From positions 124,001 through 188,000 of the forward strand of contig NZ_JAUQOM010000001.1 of assembly GCF_030580935.1 (NCBI RefSeq): 64,000 bases of DNA, read 5' to 3'. Source of the stretch: Sphingobium cyanobacteriorum (GTDB taxonomy: Bacteria; Pseudomonadota; Alphaproteobacteria; Sphingomonadales; Sphingomonadaceae). A model generated the notes under the pieces. The model worked only from the letters and a program-made list of their open reading frames with translations, was not told the DNA's origin and searched no databases. Shown here piece after piece: positions 25,140-33,126 of the stretch (position 1 is the first letter of the stretch; the number at the start of each line of letters is the position of its first letter). A program made the translations under genes and the position numbers.

Positions 25140-26036
25140 TCAGGCGCCGCGCGCCTGCTCCACCATCCAGTCGCGGAACTGGGCCAGCGGTCCTGCCAGC
25201 GTATCGGGCGGATAGACGAGATAATAAGCCTGATCGGTCGACAGCGGCCGGGCGAAGGGGATCACCAGCGTCCCCGCCTCCAGCTCCGGCCGGATCAGGA
25301 AGCTGGGGATCAGCGCCACCCCTGCCCCGGCGGCGACGGCCTGCGCCAGCATCAGGAAATGTTCATGGGCCGGCCCCGGCGGCAATGCCGAGGCATCCAC
25401 CCCGGCCGCACGCAGCCAGCGCGGCCAGGCGTCGCGGCGCGAACTCTGGCTGAGCAATGGCACATGCAACAGATCCTGCGGCGCACGCAATGGATGCGCC
25501 GCCAGCCAGGCAGGGGCGCAAACGGGCACCGCTTCCTCACGGAACAGAAAGTCCATCGCCACGCCCGGCCAGTCTTGTGGAACACCGAAGTGGACAGCTG
25601 AATCGAAATCCTCATGCCCGAAATCGAAGGGCTGGGACCGGGCGGCAAAGTCGATCACCAGGTCGGGATGGCGCGCCGTCAGTTGCGGCAGGCGCGGGGC
25701 CAGCCAGCGCATCCCGAAGCTGGGCAGGGTCGCCACCCGCAGCGCGCTCTGCGACGGTCGGGCAGACGCACGCGCACTGGCGCGACGGATGCGGTCGAGC
25801 GCCGGCAACAGGTCGTCGGCATAGGCCCGCCCCGCATCATTGAGGCGTACCCGGCGTCCGATCCGGTCGAACAGGGGCGTCTGCAACCAGTCCTCCAGCC
25901 CGGCGATCTGACGGCTGACCGCACTCTGGGTCAGGCCGATCTGATCCCCGGCGCGGGAAAAGCCGCCATGGCGGACGGCCGCTTCGAACGCGACCAGGCT
26001 GCTCATCGGGGGCAGCCATTTGCGGATAGAATTCAT
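25140..26036 (-). CDS. LysR family regulator (GcvA-like)
   Basis: A 298-residue regulator with the LysR helix-turn-helix at about residues 10-68 (MSSLVAFEAAVRHGGFSRAG, then LTQSAVSRQIAGLE). The effector-binding domain has the GcvA-type pattern WLAPRLPQLTARHPDL. It diverges from the DUF1338-dehydrogenase operon with 87 bp between starts, and that region holds a TTGAA-N4-TTCAA palindrome. Local control of that operon is the natural inference; the effector is unknown. The start is ATG at 26036. Confidence 0.9.
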   Translation of the reverse strand: MNSIRKWLPPMSSLVAFEAAVRHGGFSRAGDQIGLTQSAVSRQIAGLEDWLQTPLFDRIGRRVRLNDAGRAYADDLLPALDRIRRASARASARPSQSALRVATLPSFGMRWLAPRLPQLTARHPDLVIDFAARSQPFDFGHEDFDSAVHFGVPQDWPGVAMDFLFREEAVPVCAPAWLAAHPLRAPQDLLHVPLLSQSSRRDAWPRWLRAAGVDASALPPGPAHEHFLMLAQAVAAGAGVALIPSFLIRPELEAGTLVIPFARPLSTDQAYYLVYPPDTLAGPLAQFRDWMVEQARGA

Positions 26037-26071
26037 TCCATTCTCGCATCAACTGATGACAGGTCGCCATT

Positions 26072-26085
26072 TTGAAAATGTTCAA
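26072..26085. promoter_or_regulatory. Candidate LysR operator
   Basis: TTGAAAATGTTCAA is an inverted repeat (TTGAA, four bases, TTCAA) in the 87-bp region between the LysR gene and the DUF1338 gene. Position and symmetry fit a LysR site; binding is inferred. Confidence 0.4.
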
Positions 26086-26123
26086 TATCCTGCGATAAGG
26101 GCGCTGTCATCCCGGAGCATATC

Positions 26124-27152
26124 ATGTCGAACGAGAATATAGGTACGATCGAGACACTGGTGGTTGCGACGCTGGGCGCGCAGAGCGCACGCCAGACGTT
26201 CGACAGGCTGGAGATCGACCCCGCCCTGCTGGCCGAGCGCGGCGATACCGTGTCGCGCGCCGCCTTCGCCATGGCGCTCAACATCTGCCTGTTCGACGAC
26301 CTGCTGCGCCGGGTGCCGAGCGGCGCCGCCTATGTCGCGGACCGGCTGGCGCGCGGGGGCAAGGTGATGTTCGACCATGGCGCGCTGCGTTCCATCCGTT
26401 TTCCTGACGGACCGACCGGCGGCCTGCCCGGCGGCGAGGACGCCTTCACCCGCATATTCCTGCCGCTGGGATATGCGATGGCGGCGGTCTATCCGCTCGA
26501 CCGGCTGCACATGACCGGCCGCGCCTATCGCCATGCCGACTTCCCCGAATCGATCCCGCAATTCTTCCTGTCCGAACTGCATGTCGATCGGTTCGACCCG
26601 GAATTCGGCGAAGCGGCGGCGCGGGTTTTCGGCACTTCGCGCGATCCGCTGACGGCGGCGGCGCAGGCGGTGCTGGCACGCTACGCAGCGGGCGAAACAG
26701 TCCCGATCGCGGATGCGGTGGCCGCCCTGCCGTCGATCCTGGCCGCCTTCGATCGCCAGCATGAACCACCCGGTTTCGAGGATTATCAGTTGCTCCTGTC
26801 CCGATCCAACGAAGCCGCCTGGATCGCGACCGAGGGCAATGGCTTCAACCATGCGACCGACCGGGTGGCCGATGTCGCCGCGCTGGCCGAACGGTTGAAG
26901 GCGGAAGGCCGGCCGATGAAGGAACGGCTGGAAATTTCCGCCAGCGGCCGGGTGCGCCAGACCGCCTTTCGCGCCGACAGCGTCGAGCGCCTGTTTGCCG
27001 ATGGCCAGTGGCGCATGGTGCCCGGTTCCTTCTACGAATTCATCAGCCGTGACATCGATCCTGACACCGGCAGGCCAGACCTGGCCTTCGATACCGGCAA
27101 CGCCACCGGCATCTTCGCCATGACCCATGCACACCCCGGCGCGGCACGGTGA
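26124..27152 (+). CDS. DUF1338 protein, 2-oxoadipate dioxygenase/decarboxylase family (HglS-like)
   Basis: A 342-residue protein of the DUF1338 family, whose characterised member HglS of Pseudomonas putida converts 2-oxoadipate to D-2-hydroxyglutarate in lysine catabolism with a mononuclear iron. The apparent metal triad is present: H85 in FDHGALRSIRF, H243 in FNHATDRV and E305 in SFYEF; R89 matches the substrate arginine position of the same motif. The protein is shorter than HglS/YdcJ (about 460 residues). It has a good ribosome site (GGAG, seven bases before ATG 26124) and overlaps the start of the following dehydrogenase. A 2-oxo acid substrate is likely; whether it is 2-oxoadipate is unproven. 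Confidence 0.75.
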   Translation: MSNENIGTIETLVVATLGAQSARQTFDRLEIDPALLAERGDTVSRAAFAMALNICLFDDLLRRVPSGAAYVADRLARGGKVMFDHGALRSIRFPDGPTGGLPGGEDAFTRIFLPLGYAMAAVYPLDRLHMTGRAYRHADFPESIPQFFLSELHVDRFDPEFGEAAARVFGTSRDPLTAAAQAVLARYAAGETVPIADAVAALPSILAAFDRQHEPPGFEDYQLLLSRSNEAAWIATEGNGFNHATDRVADVAALAERLKAEGRPMKERLEISASGRVRQTAFRADSVERLFADGQWRMVPGSFYEFISRDIDPDTGRPDLAFDTGNATGIFAMTHAHPGAAR

Positions 27153-27154
27153 AC

Positions 27155-28558
27155 ATGATGCTCCAGTCCTTCGATCCGGCGTCGCGCGAACTGGTCTGGG
27201 AAGGCCCGGTCGCAAGCGTGGAGGATTGCCACCGCGCCATCGCCGCCGCCCGCGCCGCCCTGCCCGGCTGGCGCGCGCTGCCCGTGGATGACCGCATCGC
27301 CATCGCCCGCCGCTATGCCGCTGTGCTGGGCGAGCGGCGCGCCGCACTGGCCGAACTTATCTCCCGCGAGACGGGCAAGCTGCTCTGGGAAAGCGACGCC
27401 GAAATCGGATCGATGATCGCCAAGGTCGATGTGTCGATCAAGGCCCATGCCGAACGCACCGGCGAACGCGCCGCCGACATGCCGTTCGGCCGCGCGGTGC
27501 TGCGTCATCGCGGCCATGGCGTGATGGCGGTGCTTGGCCCCTATAATTTCCCCGGCCATCTGCCCAACGGCCATATCGTCCCCGCCCTGATCGCGGGCAA
27601 TGCGGTGATATTCAAGCCGTCCGAAATCACCCCGGCCACCGGCGCGGCGATGGCCGAAGCCTGGGCGGCGGCGGGCCTGCCCGACGGGCTGATGACCGTG
27701 GTGCAGGGTGGTCGCGCGACCGGCGAAGCGCTGGTCGCGGGCGACATAGACGGATTGCTGTTCACCGGATCAGCCGGCGCCGGCGCGGCATTGCGCCGGG
27801 CGCTGATCGACCGGCCCCATGTCGTCATGGCGCTGGAACTGGGCGGCAACAATCCGCTGATCGCATGGGATTCCCCCGAAGCCGCCGCATCGATCATCGT
27901 CAATTCCGCCTTCATCACCACCGGCCAGCGCTGTTCCTGCGCGCGCCGGCTGATCGTGCCGGAAGGCGCGGCTGGCGATGCGATCGTGGAAGCGACCGCC
28001 GCGCTGGCCGCGCAATTGCCGATCGCTGCCTGGAACGCGCCGGGCGAAGCCTTCATGGGGCCTTTGGTGTCGGACCAGGCCGCCGCCGCCGCGCATCGCG
28101 CCGTCAGCGACCTGATCGCCCGCGGCGGGCGCGTCGTCCGCTCCTTCGACGGGATAGAGGGCCACAGCGCCGCGTTCGTCACGCCGGCGCTGATCGACAT
28201 GACCGGCATCGACGCACCGGATGCGGAAATATTCGCGCCCGTCCTCTCGATCATCCGCGTGCCCGATTTCGACGCCGCGATCGCGGCGGCCAATGCGACC
28301 CGTTTCGGCCTGTCCGCCGGACTCGTTTCCCAGGATGATGCGCTGTGGCGGCGCATCGTGGAGGAAAGCCGCGCGGGCGTGGTCAACCGCAACCGGCCGA
28401 CCACGGGCGCTGCGGGCAACATGCCGTTCGGCGGGCTTGGCGCATCGGGCAATCACCGGCCCAGCGCCTATTATGCCGCCGATTATTGCGCCTATCCCAT
28501 CGCCAGTTTCGAATCGGATGCGGTGGCGGCCGTGCCGGTTAACGGCCTGGACCGATAG
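27155..28558 (+). CDS. AstD-like aldehyde dehydrogenase, copy 1
   Basis: A 467-residue NAD(P)-dependent aldehyde dehydrogenase of the succinylglutamate-semialdehyde dehydrogenase (AstD) group. Catalytic C260 is in TTGQRCSCARR, the general-base glutamate in ALELGGNNPL, and the AstD-type PYNFPGHLPNGHIVPAL and SGNHRPSAYYAADYCAYP motifs are present. No astA, astB or astE is nearby. Coupling to DUF1338 (possible GTG start at 27149 overlaps that stop as GTGA; ATG at 27155 or 27158) suggests a different aldehyde, perhaps in lysine or 2-aminoadipate breakdown. A second copy lies at 34592. Confidence 0.85.
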   Translation: MMLQSFDPASRELVWEGPVASVEDCHRAIAAARAALPGWRALPVDDRIAIARRYAAVLGERRAALAELISRETGKLLWESDAEIGSMIAKVDVSIKAHAERTGERAADMPFGRAVLRHRGHGVMAVLGPYNFPGHLPNGHIVPALIAGNAVIFKPSEITPATGAAMAEAWAAAGLPDGLMTVVQGGRATGEALVAGDIDGLLFTGSAGAGAALRRALIDRPHVVMALELGGNNPLIAWDSPEAAASIIVNSAFITTGQRCSCARRLIVPEGAAGDAIVEATAALAAQLPIAAWNAPGEAFMGPLVSDQAAAAAHRAVSDLIARGGRVVRSFDGIEGHSAAFVTPALIDMTGIDAPDAEIFAPVLSIIRVPDFDAAIAAANATRFGLSAGLVSQDDALWRRIVEESRAGVVNRNRPTTGAAGNMPFGGLGASGNHRPSAYYAADYCAYPIASFESDAVAAVPVNGLDR

Positions 28559-28589
28559 AGCGGGATGAGGTCTGGCTGACCCACCGCGT

Positions 28590-28652
28590 CCTTGCGAGGG
28601 CAGCACGGCAATGCATGGGCGCGCCATGGATTGCCGCGCTGCGCGCGCAAGG
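28590..28652. repeat. REP-like palindrome (diverged)
   Basis: An imperfect 63-bp inverted repeat with the arms CTTGCGAGGGCAGCACGGCA and the complement of GCAATCCATGG-type sequence. It belongs to the same class as the cleaner copy at 47838, in which GTCATTGCGAGCG and GCAATCCA are hallmarks. It lies in the gene-free stretch after the dehydrogenase gene. Confidence 0.6.
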
Positions 28653-28696
28653 GCGAATGGCGCTGACGGGATCGGACGCCAGACGGCCTGGAGCGG

Positions 28697-28852
28697 TCAC
28701 AGCCCCAGCCGTGCCCAGAAATCATCCGGCGCGATCGTGGCGCCGGCCGCCGGCGTGGCATCGCGCTTCGTCCAGCTACTGTGGGGAATATATATGTGCT
28801 GCGCCGGTCGGGCACGGCGTTGATCGCGGGCACGGGAAATTTTGCGGGTCAT
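28697..28852 (-). CDS. 51-residue basic microprotein, unknown
   Basis: A short frame of 51 codons in a gap otherwise without genes. It has an excellent ribosome binding site (CTGAGGAGAAGACG then ATG at 28852). The product is strongly basic in its first half (MTRKISRARDQRRARPAQ) and less so in the second, ending DDFWARLGL. There is no signal peptide or membrane helix. The basic stretch could bind nucleic acid or ribosomes, but this is speculation. No family recognised. Confidence 0.5.
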   Translation of the reverse strand: MTRKISRARDQRRARPAQHIYIPHSSWTKRDATPAAGATIAPDDFWARLGL

Positions 28853-29121
28853 CGTCTTCTCCTCAGCAAGGGAACACGAAACCTGGCGTGGTCGCCTGGG
28901 AACCGTGCGCTTTAGCCGTTGGTGACGCGGAGCAAGCTGACATCCTTCAAAAGCCGCGGAGCGAAACGCTCGCCGCTTTATCTAGTGATTAAATTGAGAA
29001 TGTCGAAATAGCTTTGCTTGGGGACGACCCCAGATGCGCTTGCCGCGCCAATGCCCGAATGCACGAAAAGGCCCGCGCGGAACGCAGGCGGCATCATGCG
29101 AATGCGCGCTCGAAAGAGCGA
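28853..29121. other. Gene-free stretch between two small ORFs
   Basis: No convincing gene. An imperfect hairpin is centred at about 28965, where AAGCCGCGGAGCG is partly complementary to CGCTCGCCGCTT. It could terminate minus-strand transcription from the small protein at 29122, but there is no T run on that side. Confidence 0.4.
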
Positions 29122-29211
29122 TCAGGCCACTATGCTGTAGAGGAACCAGCCCACGATCAGGAGGCTGGAGACAATGCAAATCCGATCACCAAAGACGTCG
29201 ATACGAGACAT
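29122..29211 (-). CDS. 29-residue single-helix membrane microprotein, unknown
   Basis: A 29-codon frame beginning at ATG 29211, with GGAAGGA nine bases upstream. The first ten residues are polar (MSRIDVFGDR), and the remaining 19 form one hydrophobic helix (ICIVSSLLIVGWFLYSIVA). This is the classic layout of small inner-membrane regulatory or subunit proteins. It lies alone in a low-gene region with a locally AT-richer leader. Existence is inferred from the ribosome site and the composition of the product. Confidence 0.5.
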   Translation of the reverse strand: MSRIDVFGDRICIVSSLLIVGWFLYSIVA

Positions 29212-29357
29212 CAAAAAACATCCTTCCAGCCTTCAGCGCTCTATCGTCGCTTCGTCAGAAAAGATTACAGCAGTTTTTACCGTCATGGAATAGTAAAGTG
29301 GCGCCAAATCCTCCACCCATGTGATGAGTGGGCATGCAGCGCCGCCTGATCGGCCAT

Positions 29358-29573
29358 TTATCGAAAATCCGGTCCCCGATGCGCCAGAAAGGCGCGTGTC
29401 GCCTCTTCCGGGCCGCGATAGGCTTCCTGAAATTCGGCGCTCCAATATTTCAGGTCCTCCAGGTCGATTCGCGCGCCGGAGATGGCGCACAGCACGAATT
29501 GCCCCGCCCGCACGACATCGAAATGCGGCGTGTCATAGTGCAGCACCGCCAGCCCCTGAATATCCGCCATCAT
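29358..29573 (-). CDS. DUF2093 family protein
   Basis: A 71-residue protein matching the small alphaproteobacterial DUF2093 family: YDTPHFDVVRAGQFVLCAIS, then GARIDLEDLKYWSAEFQEAY. No characterised function. The start is ATG at 29573 (or 29570), 11 bp after the stop of the nitronate-monooxygenase-like gene, so the two form an operon. The single cysteine in FVLCA is a family feature. Confidence 0.8.
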   Translation of the reverse strand: MMADIQGLAVLHYDTPHFDVVRAGQFVLCAISGARIDLEDLKYWSAEFQEAYRGPEEATRAFLAHRGPDFR

Positions 29574-29584
29574 CCCGGTTTCCG

Positions 29585-30994
29585 TCAGTCGCCGGTCAGG
29601 ATGCGGTCGACCAGTTGCTTCACGGTCGGCACAAATCCGTTCGAATAGAAGGGATCCTGCTTGAACCGATAGGCGGCGTGGCCGGCGAACAGCAGATTTT
29701 TGTCGAGATCGCCGCCATGGACCGATTCCTGGAGCGCCTTCTGGATGCAGAAGCTGCGCGGATCGGCGAGGCGGCCGGTCGAGTTCGTTTCGCTGTCCAT
29801 CCAACTGGAGAAAGCGCACTGGCTGAGGCAGCCCATGCAGTCCGTCTGATCCTTGCGGATTTCCGCCTTTTCATCCTCGGTCACGAATACAAGCGTGTTG
29901 TCCGGCGTCTTGAGCGCGGAGGTGAAGCCTGCGCCGAACCATTCGCGGGCACGATTGAGATCCCCCAGCGTCACCCAGAAATTCTTGCCCTTCACGCCAA
30001 CGTCGAGCTGGTGGGTATGATCGCCCGCCTGTTCGGTGCTGAACGGAATCTGGCGATCGGAACGCGCTTCGAGCGAACGCAGGAAGGGATTGCGGATCGC
30101 CGAGCTGTAGAAGCCGGTGGGCGAGAATCTGTGCAGCAGCACGTCGCCCGGCTCGATCTGCATCAGCCGGTCCTTCCACCCCTGCGGGATCGGGCTTTCC
30201 TGCGTCAGCAACGGGCGGGTGCCGAACTGGAACATGATCGCGCCCAGTTCGGGATTGTCGATCCAGTCGTTCCAGTCCTTGAGCGCCCAGACGCCGCCGG
30301 CCATGACGATCGGCACGTCGTCGGAAATGCCGCCTTCGCGCATGGTGGCGCGCAGGTCGCGGACGCGGGGATAGGGGTCTTGCGGTGCGCGCGGGTCTTC
30401 CGCGTTGGACAGGCCGTTATGGCCGCCCGCCAGCCAGGGATCTTCATAGACCACCGCGCCCAGCCATTCCGACGCCTTGGAATAAGCGCGCTTCCACAGC
30501 GCGCGGAAGGCGCGGCCGGAGGACACGATCGGCAGGTAGCGGACATTGTAGGAAGCGGCGATTTCCGACAGCTTGTAGGGCATGCCCGCACCGCAGGTGA
30601 CGCCCGCCACCATGCCGCGCGTCTTTTCCAGCACGCCATGCAGCACCCGCTGCGCGCCGCCCATTTCCCACAGGACGTTGATGTTGATCGCGCCCTTGCC
30701 GCCGGCGATCTCGAACGCGCGCTTCACCTGCTCGACCGCGCCGTCGATGGCGTAGGCGACCAGTTCTTCATGCCGGTCGCGACGGGTGCGGCCATGATAG
30801 ATCTGGGGGATCAGATTGCCGAAACTGTCATAGCTGTCGGCGTTGACCGCGGACACCGTGCCGATGCCGCCGGCCGCCGCCCAGGCGCCTGAACTGGCAT
30901 GGTTGGACACGGCAACGCCCTTGCCACCCTCGACCAGCGGCCACACTTCACGGCCACCATAGACGACAGGCTTCAACCCCTTGAACAACGACAT
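29585..30994 (-). CDS. Nitronate monooxygenase-like flavoprotein with C-terminal Cys cluster
   Basis: A TIM-barrel FMN protein of 469 residues related to nitronate monooxygenase / 2-nitropropane dioxygenase (GIGTVSAVNADSYD, VAGVTCGAGMP, DVPIVMAGGVW). It is about 100 residues longer than classic enzymes. The extra C-terminal part carries C386-x2-C389-x3-C393 (CMGCLSQC) and C416, which looks like an iron-sulfur or zinc site. The catalytic substrate is unknown. The start is placed at ATG 30994 (MSLFKGLKP); GTG at 31003 is an alternative. The frame stays open to 31729, but that part lies in the glycosyltransferase gene. It is followed by DUF2093. Confidence 0.8.
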   Translation of the reverse strand: MSLFKGLKPVVYGGREVWPLVEGGKGVAVSNHASSGAWAAAGGIGTVSAVNADSYDSFGNLIPQIYHGRTRRDRHEELVAYAIDGAVEQVKRAFEIAGGKGAININVLWEMGGAQRVLHGVLEKTRGMVAGVTCGAGMPYKLSEIAASYNVRYLPIVSSGRAFRALWKRAYSKASEWLGAVVYEDPWLAGGHNGLSNAEDPRAPQDPYPRVRDLRATMREGGISDDVPIVMAGGVWALKDWNDWIDNPELGAIMFQFGTRPLLTQESPIPQGWKDRLMQIEPGDVLLHRFSPTGFYSSAIRNPFLRSLEARSDRQIPFSTEQAGDHTHQLDVGVKGKNFWVTLGDLNRAREWFGAGFTSALKTPDNTLVFVTEDEKAEIRKDQTDCMGCLSQCAFSSWMDSETNSTGRLADPRSFCIQKALQESVHGGDLDKNLLFAGHAAYRFKQDPFYSNGFVPTVKQLVDRILTGD

Positions 30995-31080
30995 CTCCTG
31001 CACAAACGGCCCGGTCTCCTCGACCGGGTAAAAAGCGACCCTATAGCAGCTTTGGCTGTCTATGACGAATTTGGCGCGCC

Positions 31081-32226
31081 CTAGCGCAAAATCATGGGGC
31101 TGGCCAGTGCCTGCCCGTACAGGTGCGCATAGGCGTTTACCATGGCGTCCTCGGCAAAGTCGCGCGCCGCCCGCTGGCGATTGGCGACGCCCAGCCGGAC
31201 GCGCAGATCGGCGTCGCCGGCCAGGTGGCCCAGCGCCTGCGCCAGCGCCGCCTCGTCCGGGACGACGAAGGGGCGGTTTTCGGGCGCGACCATGTTGGCG
31301 ACATCCCCCACGTCCATCGACGCGGCCGGAACGCCCGCCGCCATCGCCTCCACCAGCGAGATCGGGAACTGTTCGCTGTCGGAGGACAAGGCGAATATGT
31401 CGAACAGGCCGACGAAGCGCCAGGGCCGGTCCATGAAGCCCGCCATATGCATGTCGTCCAGGCCATGTGCCGCCGCTTCGGCCAGGATCGCGTCGCGCTC
31501 CGGCCCTTCGCCCACCACCACCAGTTGCAGCCGGTCCCTGTGCGCGGCGACGGCGCGGACCAGGCGCCGGATATTCTTGACCGGCCGCAGCCCGGCCAGC
31601 GTGCCGACCAGCAGCTTGTCGGGGGTGCGGACAAGGCCGGGAAGGGCATCGCAGGCGGGCGGCGGCGCATAGCGGGCCACGTCGATGCCGTTGCGGATCA
31701 GATGCACTTGGCCCGGCGGCTGTTTCCACACCGTGCGGGCAATGCCCTCCAGCCGCACCGACGGCACGACCAGGCCATGCGCGCGTCGCAGCGCGACCCG
31801 GCGGAACAGGTTGCGCCTGGTCTTGAGCCGGTCGGCCTCATCGGCGTTGAAGCCGTCCTCATGATGGACCAGTGGCGGCAGGCCGGCGGATGCCCCGGCC
31901 AGGCGATGCGCCATGACCGCATCCATCGATCCCCAATTATAGGTCAGGATGAGGTCGAACCGCTTGAGAAAGGCGGTGATGACGCGATAGCGGGCCAGCC
32001 CCGGCTTGCCGGCGAAGGATGGCCCGTCGGGGAAATCGACATCGATCGCGGGATCGATCGCGTCCCGCGCGCCCATGGCGGCGGGATCGGCGCTGACGAT
32101 GCTGTGCCGCGCCTTGTCACCCCAGATGTTCATCAGCCGGATGGCGCGGGCTTCCTTGCCGCCCAGGGTGAAGCTGCCATGGACGTGGAGGATATGCGGC
32201 CGGCCCTTGTCCGAAAGATCAGCCAT
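31081..32226 (-). CDS. Glycosyltransferase family 4 protein
   Basis: A 381-residue GT-B fold glycosyltransferase. HILHVHGSFTLGGKEARA is the N-terminal donor-independent Rossmann motif, and VGTLAGLRPVKN opens the second domain. The nucleotide-sugar loop with the E-x7-E pair appears as FALSSDSEQFPISLVEAMAAG. It probably adds a sugar to an exopolysaccharide, glycolipid or similar acceptor at the cytoplasmic membrane. Start ATG 32226 overlaps the stop of the alpha/beta hydrolase gene by 8 bp, so the two are coupled. Confidence 0.85.
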   Translation of the reverse strand: MADLSDKGRPHILHVHGSFTLGGKEARAIRLMNIWGDKARHSIVSADPAAMGARDAIDPAIDVDFPDGPSFAGKPGLARYRVITAFLKRFDLILTYNWGSMDAVMAHRLAGASAGLPPLVHHEDGFNADEADRLKTRRNLFRRVALRRAHGLVVPSVRLEGIARTVWKQPPGQVHLIRNGIDVARYAPPPACDALPGLVRTPDKLLVGTLAGLRPVKNIRRLVRAVAAHRDRLQLVVVGEGPERDAILAEAAAHGLDDMHMAGFMDRPWRFVGLFDIFALSSDSEQFPISLVEAMAAGVPAASMDVGDVANMVAPENRPFVVPDEAALAQALGHLAGDADLRVRLGVANRQRAARDFAEDAMVNAYAHLYGQALASPMILR

Positions 32227-33088
32227 GGAGCACACGGGCCAGCAGCCGCTCGATCGCCGCCATGCTTTCCGGTTCATCCATGACCGGGGCATGCCCCACG
32301 CCCGGCACGATGACCAGTTCCGCGCTGTCCCCGATCTCGCGCGCCATGCGCAGGGCGGTGGCTTCGCCCAGCAGATCGGATCGTTCGCCACGCAACAACA
32401 GGGTCGGGATGCTTTTGAACGCCTGCATAACCGGCCACATGTCGACCCCCGCCTCGCTGCCCATGGCGCGGATCGGCTCGGCGATCTTCATGTCATAGTC
32501 CAGCACCACGCGCCCGCCATTGTTCAGGCGATAAAGCCGCTTGGCCATGGCCAGCCATTGTTCCAGACCATAGCCGGGATAGACATGGGCATTGGCTTCC
32601 GCCAGCGCGCGGGCGGCATGAACCCAGGTCGGATGCGACTGCCCCACGCCGACATAGGAACGGATGCGCGCCATGCCCGCTTCGTCCAGCACCGGGCCGA
32701 CATCGTTGAGCACCACCCCTGCCAGCCATTCCCTGTGCGTCGCGGCCATCAACATGGTGATGACCCCGCCCAGCGACGTGCCCACCGCAACGAAACGGGT
32801 GATGGCAAGGTCCGCGAGCAGGCGCCCGACATCCTGGAGATAGGTCAGCGGCGCATAGGTCATCGCGTCCTTGGCATAGGCGCTTTCGGCGCGACCGCGC
32901 ATGTCCGGGCAGATCAGCCGCCATTCGCCCGCCAGTCGCCGCGCGAGCGGTTCGAAATCGCGGGCGTTGCGGGTCAGCCCCGGCAGGCAGAGCAAGGGCG
33001 GTCGCCCATCCTCTCCACCGGGATAGTCCCGATAATGGAGCCGCAGCCCGTCGGGGGACCACCAATATCCGTCACTATAACCGCTCAA
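32219..33088 (-). CDS. Alpha/beta hydrolase
   Basis: A 289-residue alpha/beta-hydrolase-fold protein. The nucleophile S105 is in the elbow VGTSLGG, the catalytic His266 in GVGHAPVMDEP, and the oxyanion-hole region is LCLPGLTRNARDF. The fold resembles esterases and C-C hydrolases; the substrate is unknown. The start is a TTG at 33088, supported by GAAGGA seven bases upstream. The coding overlap with the glycosyltransferase suggests a shared pathway, possibly glycan or glycolipid maturation. Confidence 0.85.
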   Translation of the reverse strand: MSGYSDGYWWSPDGLRLHYRDYPGGEDGRPPLLCLPGLTRNARDFEPLARRLAGEWRLICPDMRGRAESAYAKDAMTYAPLTYLQDVGRLLADLAITRFVAVGTSLGGVITMLMAATHREWLAGVVLNDVGPVLDEAGMARIRSYVGVGQSHPTWVHAARALAEANAHVYPGYGLEQWLAMAKRLYRLNNGGRVVLDYDMKIAEPIRAMGSEAGVDMWPVMQAFKSIPTLLLRGERSDLLGEATALRMAREIGDSAELVIVPGVGHAPVMDEPESMAAIERLLARVLHG

Positions 33089-33126
33089 GCTTGATCCTTC
33101 AGGTGACCTTCCCCCATATCACCTTA

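Noticed and set aside
31004..31729. N-terminal extension of the nitronate-monooxygenase-like ORF
   Set aside because: It lies inside the glycosyltransferase gene and is Arg/Gly-rich noise; homologues start near MSLFKG.
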